Of a stretch of 32,083 nt of DNA, positions 7,337-16,145 are shown in pieces (the stretch's first letter is position 1; each line of letters starts with the position of its first letter). Source of the stretch: an uncultured Blautia sp. (GTDB lineage: Bacteria > Bacillota > Clostridia > Lachnospirales > Lachnospiraceae). A program made the translations under genes and the position numbers. The notes beneath the pieces were generated by a model. It was given only the letters and a program-made list of their open reading frames with translations. It ran no database searches and was not told the DNA's origin. Location: positions 1 through 32,083 of the forward strand of contig URHS01000027.1 in NCBI GenBank assembly GCA_900547685.1, in the 5' to 3' direction.

Positions 7337-10255
7337 TTACAGTAAATGTTTGGTTTCTCCAAATACTTTTTTCTCTTGTTCTATTTTTTCTTCGCTGCCT
7401 ACTACACAAATACGGTTCTGTTCCATCATAGCATCTACAATTCCTGCCAATTTTCGAATATCTTCCGGCTGTGCATTTAAAATTTCCTGACGCTCTCTTT
7501 GCAAATCTTCTTCTGTCACTTTAGAAAACCATGCATTTAAAGACATATTCCCCTTTGCAGAAGGTGTCATCGGAATATCCAGCTCGCTGATGGTTCCAAT
7601 GATATATTTTGTCATTTCTCTCTCATCTGCATGGAAAGAGCGAATAAAATCACCTGTTTTTCTGAATATTTCCAATGTTTTTTCCAAATTCGGATCTCGA
7701 TAAGATACCAAAAATCCATCACCATTTCTCTTAAAAGAACTCATACATCCATAAGCGCCGCCTTTTACACGAATATTCATCCACAGATATTCATAACTCA
7801 ACATCACTTTCAAGATACGCAGTGCTCCTGTATACACAAATCCTGCCTCTTTAAAGTTTCCTGCCGCTGCCACATGCTGTACCTGCCCTGCTGTTTTAAA
7901 TCCTTCATTTTTCACAACACAGGAAGAATGGAAAACTGCTGTCTGCTTTGCACCTGTATAAAGAACCTCTTTAAATTCTTCAATTTCTTTTTCCAGACCT
8001 TCATATCCCTTTTCTTCAGAAGTATAGCTTACCATAAGATTTTCTGCACGGAAAATGTAACCCATTAATTCCTTTAATTTTGCAATAACATCTGCTTTTC
8101 TCTGTTCAAAGTTTTCTTCAATATCATTTAAAAGCTGATAGAAGTCCACACCACTGATTTTCTCCTGAAAATAAGAACCCGCAGAAAAATAAGATAATGC
8201 ACGCATAGCTGCTGTGGTATGTCCGGAAGATACCAGACTCATCTGCAGTCTTGACTTCATTTTTGCAATAATTTCATACAGACGCTTTTCATCATCTAAT
8301 TTTGATGTTTTTAAAATTTCTTTTATCATTTCAAAGACAAAAGGAATATCCTTATAGAGAGCTTTTGCCTTTATTCCTGCCATTGGTGTAAATTTCTGAT
8401 TATCTCTGGAATCTGTAAATACGCTAATTCCAAACATAATGCCGCCACTTCTGGCATTGATTTCATTAAACAAGTCACCATAATCATAATGCTCTGTATC
8501 TACATATCCTAAAACAGATTTCAAAATCCCCATATAAGGAACTAATTCTTCCGGAACATGTTTCATGTCAAAAAGCAATTCTAAATATCCAATTCCGTTG
8601 GTATCAATCTTATGGTGAAGCACCAAAGTATCATCCACATACTTTTCTGTATTGTAGATTTTTGCACTTTCTCTGCTGATATCTTCTCTTCTTAAGAGAG
8701 GAATCGTTTTTAAAGCTTCTTCTGTTTCTTCTGCATCCTGATACTCTTTCAAATGTTTTGTGTCAGCCACCAATTTATCCAACTGTTCCTGATTTAAAGA
8801 TGCTTTATATTCTGCCAGCTTTTCTGCCAGTGCTTTTTCTTTTTCTGCTGCTAAACCACGCTTTGGATTTACCACTACAACAGAAGCATGGGTATTAGAA
8901 AGTAAGTATTTTTCAATGAGTTCCTCAAAATATCCTGTGTCTGCTTTTTTCTTCAATTCTTCAAAAATATCCAGACATTTCAGACGTTCAAATGGTTTTG
9001 TATCATCATACAGCCATGTATCAAACACGTCAATTCCGTACATAAGACCTTTAGGGAAAGAGGAATAATCAGCTTCACGGAAACGGAATTCAATATAGTT
9101 AATTCCTGCTTCAATTGCTTTTTTATCTACTCCGTTCTTTACAATATCTTCTAATGTACTGCGAATGAGAGAAAGAAATCTGTCCCGATCTGCCGGATTT
9201 GCATTTTTTGCAATCACAGAGAAAAACGGCTGATAAATTCCATCCTCATAAGAGCCCATAATATCTTTTCCTATTCCCTCTTCTAAAAGAACCTTCTTTA
9301 AAGGGGCTCCGGGAGCACTCAAAAGTGTATAATCCAAGATTTCAAAGGCAACGCTTCTTTCAATATCAAGACTGTCACCTACAACAATGTTGTAAGATAA
9401 GTAAGAATTATTTTCCTCCGGTTCGCTCTCTGTTACAGAATACTCCATTTCCACTTTTCTGACTTCTGAAAAGGCTTTCTGACGTCCAATTTGAGAATCA
9501 ACGGGAATTTCATCATATTTGCTTAAATATTCTTCATCCATCCAGTTCAGTCGTTCTTCCATATCCATATTTCCGTACAGATAAATATAACTATTTGCCG
9601 GATGATAATAACGACTGTGGAAAGATAAAAATTCAGAATACTTCAAATCAGGAATACATTGAGGATCTCCTCCTGATTCCACACCATAAGGTGTATCAGG
9701 AAACAGAGAATTAAAAATTTCTCTTTCCAACACATCCTCCGGTGAAGAAAATGCACCCTTCATTTCATTGTACACCACACCATTTAATGTAAGAGGGGCA
9801 TCTGTATTTTCCAGTTCATAATGCCAGCCTTCTTGACGGAAAATCTCTTCTTTTTCGTAAATATTCGGGAAAAATACAGCATCCAAATAAACGTGCATCA
9901 AATTTTTAAAATCCTGTTCATTGCAGCTTGCCACCGGATACATCGTTTTATCCGGATAAGTCATTGCATTTAAAAAGGTATTTAAAGAACCTTTCACCAA
10001 TTCCACAAAGGGATCTTTTAATGGAAAGTTCTTTGAGCCGCACAACACACTGTGCTCTAAAATATGTGCTACTCCAGTACTATCTGCAGGTGGTGTGCGA
10101 AAAGCAATATTAAACACCTTATTGTCATCCTCATTCTTCAGCACCATCACTCTGGCGCCACTTTTTTTATGCTTTAACAAATAACCTTCCGAATGAATAT
10201 CCGAAATTTCTTCCTTTAAAATCAATTCATAAGCCGGTATTCTATCCATACGCAT
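7337..10255 (-). CDS. M16C-family zinc metallopeptidase (presequence protease-like)
   Basis: The 972 residues match the M16C insulinase/presequence-protease family, which folds two halves into a clamshell that degrades peptides inside. The inverted zinc motif HILEH is at H64-H68, with the distal zinc ligand E164 in VYNEMKG. The C-terminal half lacks the motif, as expected. No signal peptide is seen, so it is probably cytosolic and recycles peptides. The start at 10255 has GGAGG seven bases upstream; a second in-frame ATG two codons on is a less likely alternative. It leads the operon with era and recO. Its length is typical for the family. Confidence 0.93.
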   Translation of the reverse strand: MRMDRIPAYELILKEEISDIHSEGYLLKHKKSGARVMVLKNEDDNKVFNIAFRTPPADSTGVAHILEHSVLCGSKNFPLKDPFVELVKGSLNTFLNAMTYPDKTMYPVASCNEQDFKNLMHVYLDAVFFPNIYEKEEIFRQEGWHYELENTDAPLTLNGVVYNEMKGAFSSPEDVLEREIFNSLFPDTPYGVESGGDPQCIPDLKYSEFLSFHSRYYHPANSYIYLYGNMDMEERLNWMDEEYLSKYDEIPVDSQIGRQKAFSEVRKVEMEYSVTESEPEENNSYLSYNIVVGDSLDIERSVAFEILDYTLLSAPGAPLKKVLLEEGIGKDIMGSYEDGIYQPFFSVIAKNANPADRDRFLSLIRSTLEDIVKNGVDKKAIEAGINYIEFRFREADYSSFPKGLMYGIDVFDTWLYDDTKPFERLKCLDIFEELKKKADTGYFEELIEKYLLSNTHASVVVVNPKRGLAAEKEKALAEKLAEYKASLNQEQLDKLVADTKHLKEYQDAEETEEALKTIPLLRREDISRESAKIYNTEKYVDDTLVLHHKIDTNGIGYLELLFDMKHVPEELVPYMGILKSVLGYVDTEHYDYGDLFNEINARSGGIMFGISVFTDSRDNQKFTPMAGIKAKALYKDIPFVFEMIKEILKTSKLDDEKRLYEIIAKMKSRLQMSLVSSGHTTAAMRALSYFSAGSYFQEKISGVDFYQLLNDIEENFEQRKADVIAKLKELMGYIFRAENLMVSYTSEEKGYEGLEKEIEEFKEVLYTGAKQTAVFHSSCVVKNEGFKTAGQVQHVAAAGNFKEAGFVYTGALRILKVMLSYEYLWMNIRVKGGAYGCMSSFKRNGDGFLVSYRDPNLEKTLEIFRKTGDFIRSFHADEREMTKYIIGTISELDIPMTPSAKGNMSLNAWFSKVTEEDLQRERQEILNAQPEDIRKLAGIVDAMMEQNRICVVGSEEKIEQEKKVFGETKHLL

Positions 10256-10301
10256 GGCATTTCCTCCAAACTACTTTTTTCTAAAATAGTAGTATAACAC
10301 A

Positions 10302-10327
10302 AATCCCCCTATTCTCCTAGGGGGATT
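10302..10327 (-). terminator. Stem-loop terminator after the phosphoribosyltransferase gene
   Basis: AATCCCCCTA and TAGGGGGATT form a perfect 10-bp stem with a six-base loop. On the minus strand it is followed by a weak TTTGTGTT tract. It lies between the phosphoribosyltransferase stop (10363) and the M16C start (10255), separating the two transcription units. Confidence 0.7.
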
Positions 10328-10362
10328 ACCTCGTTTATCGCATAAAACAGACACTTATTTAT

Positions 10363-11004
10363 TTACAACTTCGAATATCCATATCCATTTACAATGGCAT
10401 CGATTTTTTCCTTTTTCTTACACATAGGACAATCCTGTGCATGATAAGATTCATAATTAGGAACATCCTGCTTATGGAAAACTGCATTAATATCAATTCC
10501 TGCAACTTTATTTACTGCACTGAAAATTGCAGATACTCCCTGAATTTTTCCCCCATAATACAATACACTTTCCATACACTGACGAAGGGTTTCTCCTGTG
10601 GTAATAGAACCCATCAAAATTACTACATTCCTGTTTTTTACCATGTGCTGAATATTGTCACGAAACAGCACTTGTCCATTTGGATGAAATTCAGGAGTTA
10701 CAATATAAATAGTTTTATGTGCATTCATAGAAAGCACACCCGCCTTTGCCAATTCCTCTGCCAGAAATGCTCCTACAACTTCAAGTCCATCCAGGCAGAT
10801 AATAGAATCTACCGGAGTTGTAGTTTCATATCTCTGTGACAACACTGCTGCAATCCTGCCAGCTTCCGCACATCTGGTCTTCATAGTTGTCATATCCAAA
10901 TAATGGGTAATGTGAGACTGTGAAGTTACAAAATGTCCGGGAATAATCTTTAACTGGATTTTTTCATCACTCTTTGCATATACCTTAAACATCCTTTTCT
11001 CCAT
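10363..11004 (-). CDS. Orotate phosphoribosyltransferase-like protein with altered PRPP motif
   Basis: This 213-residue protein has a type I phosphoribosyltransferase fold. The PRPP-binding region is VVILMGSITTGET (127-139), where the usual acidic pair (DD or DE) before the TTG loop is replaced by Met-Gly. A CPMC motif (192-195) near the C-terminus resembles the cysteine pair found in some clostridial OPRT-like proteins. PRTases join PRPP to a base, but the missing acidic residues make normal catalysis uncertain; it could bind nucleotide or act as a regulator. The start at 11004 has AGGAGG seven bases upstream. It is a single-gene unit with its own extended -10 promoter and terminator. The fold is secure, orotate specificity is not. 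Confidence 0.8.
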   Translation of the reverse strand: MEKRMFKVYAKSDEKIQLKIIPGHFVTSQSHITHYLDMTTMKTRCAEAGRIAAVLSQRYETTTPVDSIICLDGLEVVGAFLAEELAKAGVLSMNAHKTIYIVTPEFHPNGQVLFRDNIQHMVKNRNVVILMGSITTGETLRQCMESVLYYGGKIQGVSAIFSAVNKVAGIDINAVFHKQDVPNYESYHAQDCPMCKKKEKIDAIVNGYGYSKL

Positions 11005-11045
11005 ATAAATACCTCCTACTCCCTTTGTAATTTTCTGATAATTTC

Positions 11046-11054
11046 ATTATAACA
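11046..11054 (-). promoter_or_regulatory. Extended -10 promoter of the phosphoribosyltransferase gene
   Basis: The minus strand reads TGTTATAAT, an extended -10 box (TGnTATAAT). The matching -35 position is weak (TTTATT at 17-base spacing). It lies about 40 bases upstream of the start codon and downstream of the terminator at 11130-11183. Confidence 0.65.
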
Positions 11055-11129
11055 GTTCTCAGAGCAGAAATAAAGGAAATTCTATTACTATTTTCTGATT
11101 GTATCAACATCAGCGTTATTAAAAAACAA

Positions 11130-11183
11130 AAGTTCTGAAACGCATTTCCTAGAAAATCAGGAAATTTAATCGTTTCAGAACTT
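11130..11183. terminator. Long stem-loop terminator after the BCCT gene
   Basis: A perfect 13-bp outer stem (AAGTTCTGAAACG with its complement at 11171-11183) encloses an inner stem (ATTTCCT/AGGAAAT). The minus-strand side is followed by TTTTGTTTTTT. It ends the amino-acid oxidation operon. The plus side also has a short T-rich tail. Confidence 0.9.
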
Positions 11184-11195
11184 ATACTTTTCTTT

Positions 11196-12707
11196 CTAAT
11201 CATCTCTTTCTTTCAACATTTTTACAACTGACAATATAAGTAAAAATATGACACCGATCAATGGCAGCGCAGCAATAATGGAAACAGACTGTATGGCCTT
11301 CAATCCGCCAACAATCATTAAACCTATGGAAAGCGCACAGAAAACCAAAGCCCAGCAAATCCGATTCCACCTTGCCGGTTCTTCTTTTCTTCCAATCGAT
11401 TTTGTAGTTGTTCCTGCTAAAACATAAGCACAGGAGTCAATTGTTGTTGCAAGATAAATAAAACATAACACACAAACTGCTATCATAACCAGTTTGGGAA
11501 GAGGCAATGTCTGTAAAATAGCTGCTACAGCTTCGCTTTGTCCCTTTTCTTCCAAAATTCTTGCTATATCTAATGTTCCTGTTTTCTGTAAATACAGAGA
11601 ATAACCGCCAAAAACCATAAAACTTGTACAGCATCCCAATGTTCCCCAAATCATCTGTCCCCAGATTACGTTTCTAATGGTTCTGCCTCTGGAAATTCTG
11701 GCTACAAACATTCCCATCATAGGCATAAAAGCAATCCACCAGCCCCAGTAAAAAATAGTCCAGCGTTCTACAAAACTTTCATTTTCATAAGGTGTCATTC
11801 TGGTATTCAAACGTATAAATTCAGAAGCATATAAACCTAAAGAATTAATTTCTGATTTTATTAAGCTTACGGTTGGTCCTGCAAATAAAATAAACACCAT
11901 AACACCAATTGCCAGCCACACATTAAATGTACTGAGTTTTTTCAGGCCCTTTTCCAATCCCAGATACAATGTTCCCGCAAATATAAACATCCAGACGATT
12001 AAAATTTCTGTAGTCATCCACATCTCATATTTTTTTGGAATTCCAAAAACTTGTCTTAAAACCTCAGATACTACCGGAGCACCAATCCCCAAAGAAGTGC
12101 CGATAGAACCGATAATTCCAAAAACGACAAAAATATCAATTAAATTACCCAGCCAGCCATCTGCACGTTTTCCAATAATCGGGCGACAGGCTGTACTGAT
12201 TCTGATTTTTCTGTCTTTTCTTACAAACATAGCATAAGCCACTGCCACTACTGCCGGTGTATAAAAAGCCCATGCACTTAATCCCCAATGAAACTGCCCA
12301 TACATGTGTGCATATTCATAAGACTGTTCTGAAAAAGGTTCAAGGGAAAAAGGTGTATCTGACACATAATAAATCGGTTCTAAAAATCCCATAATTACAA
12401 TACTGGAGCCAACTCCTGCTGTAAACATCATAGAAATCCAAGCAAAGTTGGAATGTTCCGGTTTTTCCTCCGGTTTTCCAAATTTTATATGAGCATATTT
12501 ACTGAATGTAAGCCATAACAACAGTGCAAAGGAGGCAAGACAGGTAAGAATATACAGCCATCCCATTTTCTGAGTACAAAAGTCATAAAATACATGAATC
12601 ACAACCTCTGACTCTTCTCGAAAAATGTACAATGGCACAATGAGAAGCACCGCAACAATTAGTGCCGGAATAAATATTCTTTTTTCTATGTTTTGAAATC
12701 GTTTCAT
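11196..12707 (-). CDS. BCCT-family transporter
   Basis: The 503-residue membrane protein has about twelve hydrophobic segments and the betaine/choline/carnitine transporter signature WTIFYWGWW with following ARISRGRTIR (about 316-340). The TM3 glycine motif reads TAGVGSSIVIMG (about 95-108). This is neither the GMGIG of sodium-coupled glycine-betaine carriers such as BetP nor the CaiT form, so coupling ion and substrate cannot be read off. Classical BCCT substrates carry a quaternary ammonium, yet this gene ends an amino-acid oxidation operon, 36 bases after the acyl-CoA synthetase. It may therefore import the pathway's amino acid or exchange it for a product (inference). GGAGG lies upstream of the start; a strong terminator follows. 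Confidence 0.9.
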   Translation of the reverse strand: MKRFQNIEKRIFIPALIVAVLLIVPLYIFREESEVVIHVFYDFCTQKMGWLYILTCLASFALLLWLTFSKYAHIKFGKPEEKPEHSNFAWISMMFTAGVGSSIVIMGFLEPIYYVSDTPFSLEPFSEQSYEYAHMYGQFHWGLSAWAFYTPAVVAVAYAMFVRKDRKIRISTACRPIIGKRADGWLGNLIDIFVVFGIIGSIGTSLGIGAPVVSEVLRQVFGIPKKYEMWMTTEILIVWMFIFAGTLYLGLEKGLKKLSTFNVWLAIGVMVFILFAGPTVSLIKSEINSLGLYASEFIRLNTRMTPYENESFVERWTIFYWGWWIAFMPMMGMFVARISRGRTIRNVIWGQMIWGTLGCCTSFMVFGGYSLYLQKTGTLDIARILEEKGQSEAVAAILQTLPLPKLVMIAVCVLCFIYLATTIDSCAYVLAGTTTKSIGRKEEPARWNRICWALVFCALSIGLMIVGGLKAIQSVSIIAALPLIGVIFLLILSVVKMLKERDD

Positions 12708-12743
12708 ATTTTCTGCCTCCTTCCTCCTTGCACAAAGTGTCTT

Positions 12744-14846
12744 CTATTCCTGATATTTTACAATCAAAGCGTCTGCAACACCAACGCCCTGCCCTTCAGG
12801 ATAGACAAAAAGAGGATTGATGTCTAATTCTTTTAATATATTTCTGTTTTCTGCTGCATATCTGGATATATTTACAATTATATCACACAATGCTTCAATA
12901 TCACAAACCTGATTTCCTCTATATCCATTTAATAATCGGAAAGATTTCAAGGATTTTAACATCTCCATTGCTTCATACTTATTTACCGGTGCAGGATATA
13001 ATGCAACATCTTTGAAAACTTCTACAAAAACGCCTCCCATTCCTACCATAATCATAGGTCCGAACTGCGGATCATTATTGACTCCGATAATCATTTCCAT
13101 ACCGCTTTTCAGCATAGGAACCATTAAAATACCATTAATTTTAGCATCCGGTCGTTTTTCTTTTACACTTGTTAATATCTCATGATATGCTTTTTTTGCA
13201 GCTTCTGCGCCTACAATATTGAGTTTTACACCACCCACATCACTTTTATGAAGAATATCTCCTGATTCTATTTTCATAACCAGCGGTCCATCTGTTGCGT
13301 TTGCAAATTCTTCTGCTTCTGCCTCACTGGTAACAATTCTTTCTTCCGGAACCGCTACCTGGAACTTTTTAAGTTCCATTTTACTTTCATGTTCTGACAA
13401 AGCTTTCACTTTCTCTGAGCTATGCACTCCTGCCTGAAGTTCTAAAGTTCTTTTCTCCGGTTCATAGGAGATAAAATCTGACAGATAATGCAGAAGCTTA
13501 AATGCGTATACTGTCGGCGGTAATACCGGAACTCCCAACTTAAACAATTTTTCCTGATACTCAGGGTTTCTAGTATTCTCTGCAAAAGGAATCACTGCTA
13601 TAGGCTTGCAATTTTCTCCTTTTTCTTCTACAACCTTTGCAATTCCTTCATACATATAGTGAATTGCCGGGTCTGCAATCTCATAGAGCAATGTATAGCC
13701 AATGAGTACCATTCCAATATTCGGATCATCCATAACTGTACGAAGAGCACCTGCGTACAGCTCTGCTTCATAAGATAAGCTTGCAGTCATATCAAGAGGA
13801 TTATTAGGCGATGCATAATCAGGAAGCTGTTTTTTCAAGCTGGCTAATGTTTCCTGTGTAAAATCAGGAAATTCAATATGATTCAGACTTCCTACATCTG
13901 CGCAGATACCTGTTTCTCCTCCGGAAAGGTTCATAGAAGCAAAGGTTGCTTTCTTTGGAAGCTGTTTTAATGTAGACAGCATCAGAGACATTGCCATAAG
14001 TTCTTCTAAATCGTCCACACGAATTGCTCCAAATTTGCGAAGTACTGCATCAAAGGATGCATCTGAACCGGATAAACTTCCTGTATGAGATGCTGCAATA
14101 GCTCCTCCTTTTGCACTTCTTCCTGCTTTTAAGATAACAACCGGTTTACGTTTTTGCGCTGCTTTTTTCAATACTGCTGCAAACTTTCCGGCATTTTTTA
14201 CACCTTCAATATAAACACTGACAACCTTTGTGTTTTCATCTTCCACCAAAAAGTCCATGTAGTCTTCCATCTGAATAATTTTTGCATTACCTGCAGAAAT
14301 ATTATAGGAAAAACGCATTCCCGGACAATCCATCAGAGAAAGACAAAGCTGTCCGCTTTGAGAAACTACTCCTACGCTTCCTTTTCTGTCTCTTTTCTCT
14401 GAAATAAAAGCAAATCCCTGTACATTATCAATATAATTAACGAATCCTGCACAGTTTGGCCCCATAACTGCAATATCCAGCTCTTTTGCAACTTTAATCA
14501 GTTCTTTTTCGTTCTCTTTTCCTTCCTGAGTTCCCACTTCACCATATCCACTGGCAAAAACAACAGCTCCTCCGCAGCCTTTTTTTGCGCCTTCTTGAAG
14601 CAATGGAATAACAGTTTTCTGAGAAGTACAAATAATCATCAAATCAATGGTATCTGATATTTCTGTTACATTTTTATAACATTTCTTTCCAAATACCTGT
14701 TCTCTTTTGGGATGTACAAAATAAACTCTATCTAAATCTTGCACATAGGATAAAATATTCCTGCACACATCTCCGCCAAAGCCTTCTTTTTCGCTGGCAC
14801 CGATAACTGCCACGGATTTTGGTTTCAGAAGCTTATTTAAGTCCAT
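12744..14846 (-). CDS. ADP-forming acyl-CoA synthetase (acetate--CoA ligase family), fused alpha-beta
   Basis: The enzyme converts acyl-CoA + ADP + Pi to free acid + CoA + ATP through a phosphohistidine. The 700 residues contain an N-terminal CoA-binding Rossmann domain (SVAVIGASEKEGFGG near 11-25), succinyl-CoA-ligase-like domains with the phospho-acceptor His254 in AASHTGSLSG, and a C-terminal ATP-grasp domain (about 480-700) with MKIESGDILHKSDVGG. Alpha and beta halves are fused, as in many bacterial homologues. It lies 20 bases after the oxidoreductase gamma subunit, with GGGAGGAG before the ATG. It would harvest the thioester made by that oxidoreductase. Acyl specificity (acetyl, branched or aryl) cannot be told from sequence. 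Confidence 0.93.
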   Translation of the reverse strand: MDLNKLLKPKSVAVIGASEKEGFGGDVCRNILSYVQDLDRVYFVHPKREQVFGKKCYKNVTEISDTIDLMIICTSQKTVIPLLQEGAKKGCGGAVVFASGYGEVGTQEGKENEKELIKVAKELDIAVMGPNCAGFVNYIDNVQGFAFISEKRDRKGSVGVVSQSGQLCLSLMDCPGMRFSYNISAGNAKIIQMEDYMDFLVEDENTKVVSVYIEGVKNAGKFAAVLKKAAQKRKPVVILKAGRSAKGGAIAASHTGSLSGSDASFDAVLRKFGAIRVDDLEELMAMSLMLSTLKQLPKKATFASMNLSGGETGICADVGSLNHIEFPDFTQETLASLKKQLPDYASPNNPLDMTASLSYEAELYAGALRTVMDDPNIGMVLIGYTLLYEIADPAIHYMYEGIAKVVEEKGENCKPIAVIPFAENTRNPEYQEKLFKLGVPVLPPTVYAFKLLHYLSDFISYEPEKRTLELQAGVHSSEKVKALSEHESKMELKKFQVAVPEERIVTSEAEAEEFANATDGPLVMKIESGDILHKSDVGGVKLNIVGAEAAKKAYHEILTSVKEKRPDAKINGILMVPMLKSGMEMIIGVNNDPQFGPMIMVGMGGVFVEVFKDVALYPAPVNKYEAMEMLKSLKSFRLLNGYRGNQVCDIEALCDIIVNISRYAAENRNILKELDINPLFVYPEGQGVGVADALIVKYQE

Positions 14847-14866
14847 TTCTTCTCCTCCCTTTTTCT

Positions 14867-15406
14867 CTATTTCCCTTGCACACCTCTACGGTAACATGCA
14901 ACATTTTTCTCGTTATATTTTCCTTTTCCTTTTTTTTCAAAGAAGGATACTATCGCTGTTTCCATATATTCTACTGTAAACAAATCACTGTGAGCTGCCA
15001 ATGCTCCCAACATAACTAAGTTAGCCCCTTTCGGATTCTGCACTTCTGCCGCAATATCTGTTGCAGGAATTTTCACTACCTGAATATCTTCACGATAAGT
15101 ACGATCTTCTGAAACAATAGAAGAATTAACCAGCAACAGTCCTCCCGGTTTCAAACGTCCTTCAAATTTATCAATAGCCGGTGCATTCATGGTAAATACA
15201 ATATCGGGCTGCTTTGACACAGGGCTGGCAATTAAATCATCGCTTATTTTCACAGTACAATTGGCTGTTCCTCCTCGCATTTCGGAACCATAAGACGGAT
15301 AAAACAATACATTTTTATCCTGCTCCATTCCTGCATTAATCAGCAGCATACCGGCAGTCAAAACTCCCTGCCCTCCAAAACCTGCACAAATAATCTCTTT
15401 TGCCAT
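14867..15406 (-). CDS. 2-oxoacid:ferredoxin oxidoreductase, gamma subunit
   Basis: The 179-residue protein is the gamma-domain subunit of the POR/VOR/KOR superfamily, which contributes to CoA binding and complex assembly. The diagnostic GFGGQGV is at residues 9-15, followed by SYGSEMRGGTANC. Three bases separate it from the beta-subunit stop, and AAGGAGG precedes its ATG. Subunit order here is ferredoxin, alpha, beta, gamma, a common four-gene arrangement. The family is clear; the keto-acid preference depends on the alpha and beta subunits. Confidence 0.93.
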   Translation of the reverse strand: MAKEIICAGFGGQGVLTAGMLLINAGMEQDKNVLFYPSYGSEMRGGTANCTVKISDDLIASPVSKQPDIVFTMNAPAIDKFEGRLKPGGLLLVNSSIVSEDRTYREDIQVVKIPATDIAAEVQNPKGANLVMLGALAAHSDLFTVEYMETAIVSFFEKKGKGKYNEKNVACYRRGVQGK

Positions 15407-15409
15407 GTT

Positions 15410-16144
15410 TTATGCCTCCTTCTTATCTTTAAATTCACCTAATGGGAAATATTTTTCCATTTCATTTCGAATACGTTCTACACTTTTTAATGGTGTCATA
15501 TTCAGGTTTGTAGGACATGGGGATAAAAGCTCTACTAAACAAAAACCTTCTCCTCTTATATGTTTCTCAAATGCCTTTTTAATATATTTTTTACTCTGTA
15601 CCATACCCTTGGCATCTGCCATAGAACCTCTTGCCAGATAAGCAATATCAAAACCTGTGAAGGCTTCTTCTACACGAAACGGCATTCCACATTTTTTAGG
15701 ATCTTTTCCTCTTGGTGTTGATGTAGTAATCTGTCCCGGCAAAGATGTAGGCGCACATTGTCCTCCTGTCATACCATAAAGACTGTTGTTAATTACTACA
15801 GTAATTACATTATCGTTTCGAATAGCTGTATGCATAGTCTCTGCCATACCAATAGAATATGCTGCACCATCTCCGATATAAGCCAGAACCGGATTTTCTT
15901 TTCTTACTTTTTTAATTCCCACTGCTGTTGCAATCGGGCGGCCATGAGCAGCCATAACCGTGTCAAATCTCCAGGAATCAATATTTAAAGAACCACAGGC
16001 AACATCTACTACTGCCAAAAGTTTTTCACTTAATCCCATTTCCTCTACAACTTCAGCAATTAATCGAACTGCTAATCCATGTCCGCATCCCGGACAAAAT
16101 CCACTTTGTGTAAATGTTACAGTTTCAGGAGCTACTAATCTCAT
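15410..16144 (-). CDS. 2-oxoacid:ferredoxin oxidoreductase, TPP-binding beta subunit
   Basis: The 244-residue subunit carries thiamine pyrophosphate and one 4Fe-4S cluster. The TPP motif starts at GDG (91-93) and ends at NN (119-120). Likely cluster ligands are C17 and C20 (FCPGCGHG), C50 (ACGSL) and C210 (SPCPTN). The start is the ATG at 16144, giving MRLVAPETVTF, because AAAGGAGGG sits eight bases upstream and the codon follows the alpha stop by one base (TAGTATG). A longer reading from 16165 would overlap alpha without a ribosome site. TPP attacks the 2-oxoacid, CO2 leaves, and electrons pass to the cluster and on to ferredoxin. Confidence 0.94.
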   Translation of the reverse strand: MRLVAPETVTFTQSGFCPGCGHGLAVRLIAEVVEEMGLSEKLLAVVDVACGSLNIDSWRFDTVMAAHGRPIATAVGIKKVRKENPVLAYIGDGAAYSIGMAETMHTAIRNDNVITVVINNSLYGMTGGQCAPTSLPGQITTSTPRGKDPKKCGMPFRVEEAFTGFDIAYLARGSMADAKGMVQSKKYIKKAFEKHIRGEGFCLVELLSPCPTNLNMTPLKSVERIRNEMEKYFPLGEFKDKKEA

Positions 16145-16145
16145 A

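Noticed and set aside
7326..7409. N-terminal extension of Era to 7409
   Set aside because: It overlaps the peptidase gene and lacks a ribosome site, while 7325 has AAAGGAG and gives the family's normal N-terminus.
10985..11203. Short minus-strand frame across 10985-11203
   Set aside because: It spans the BCCT terminator stem and the phosphoribosyltransferase promoter and start, with no ribosome site; noise from an intergenic region.
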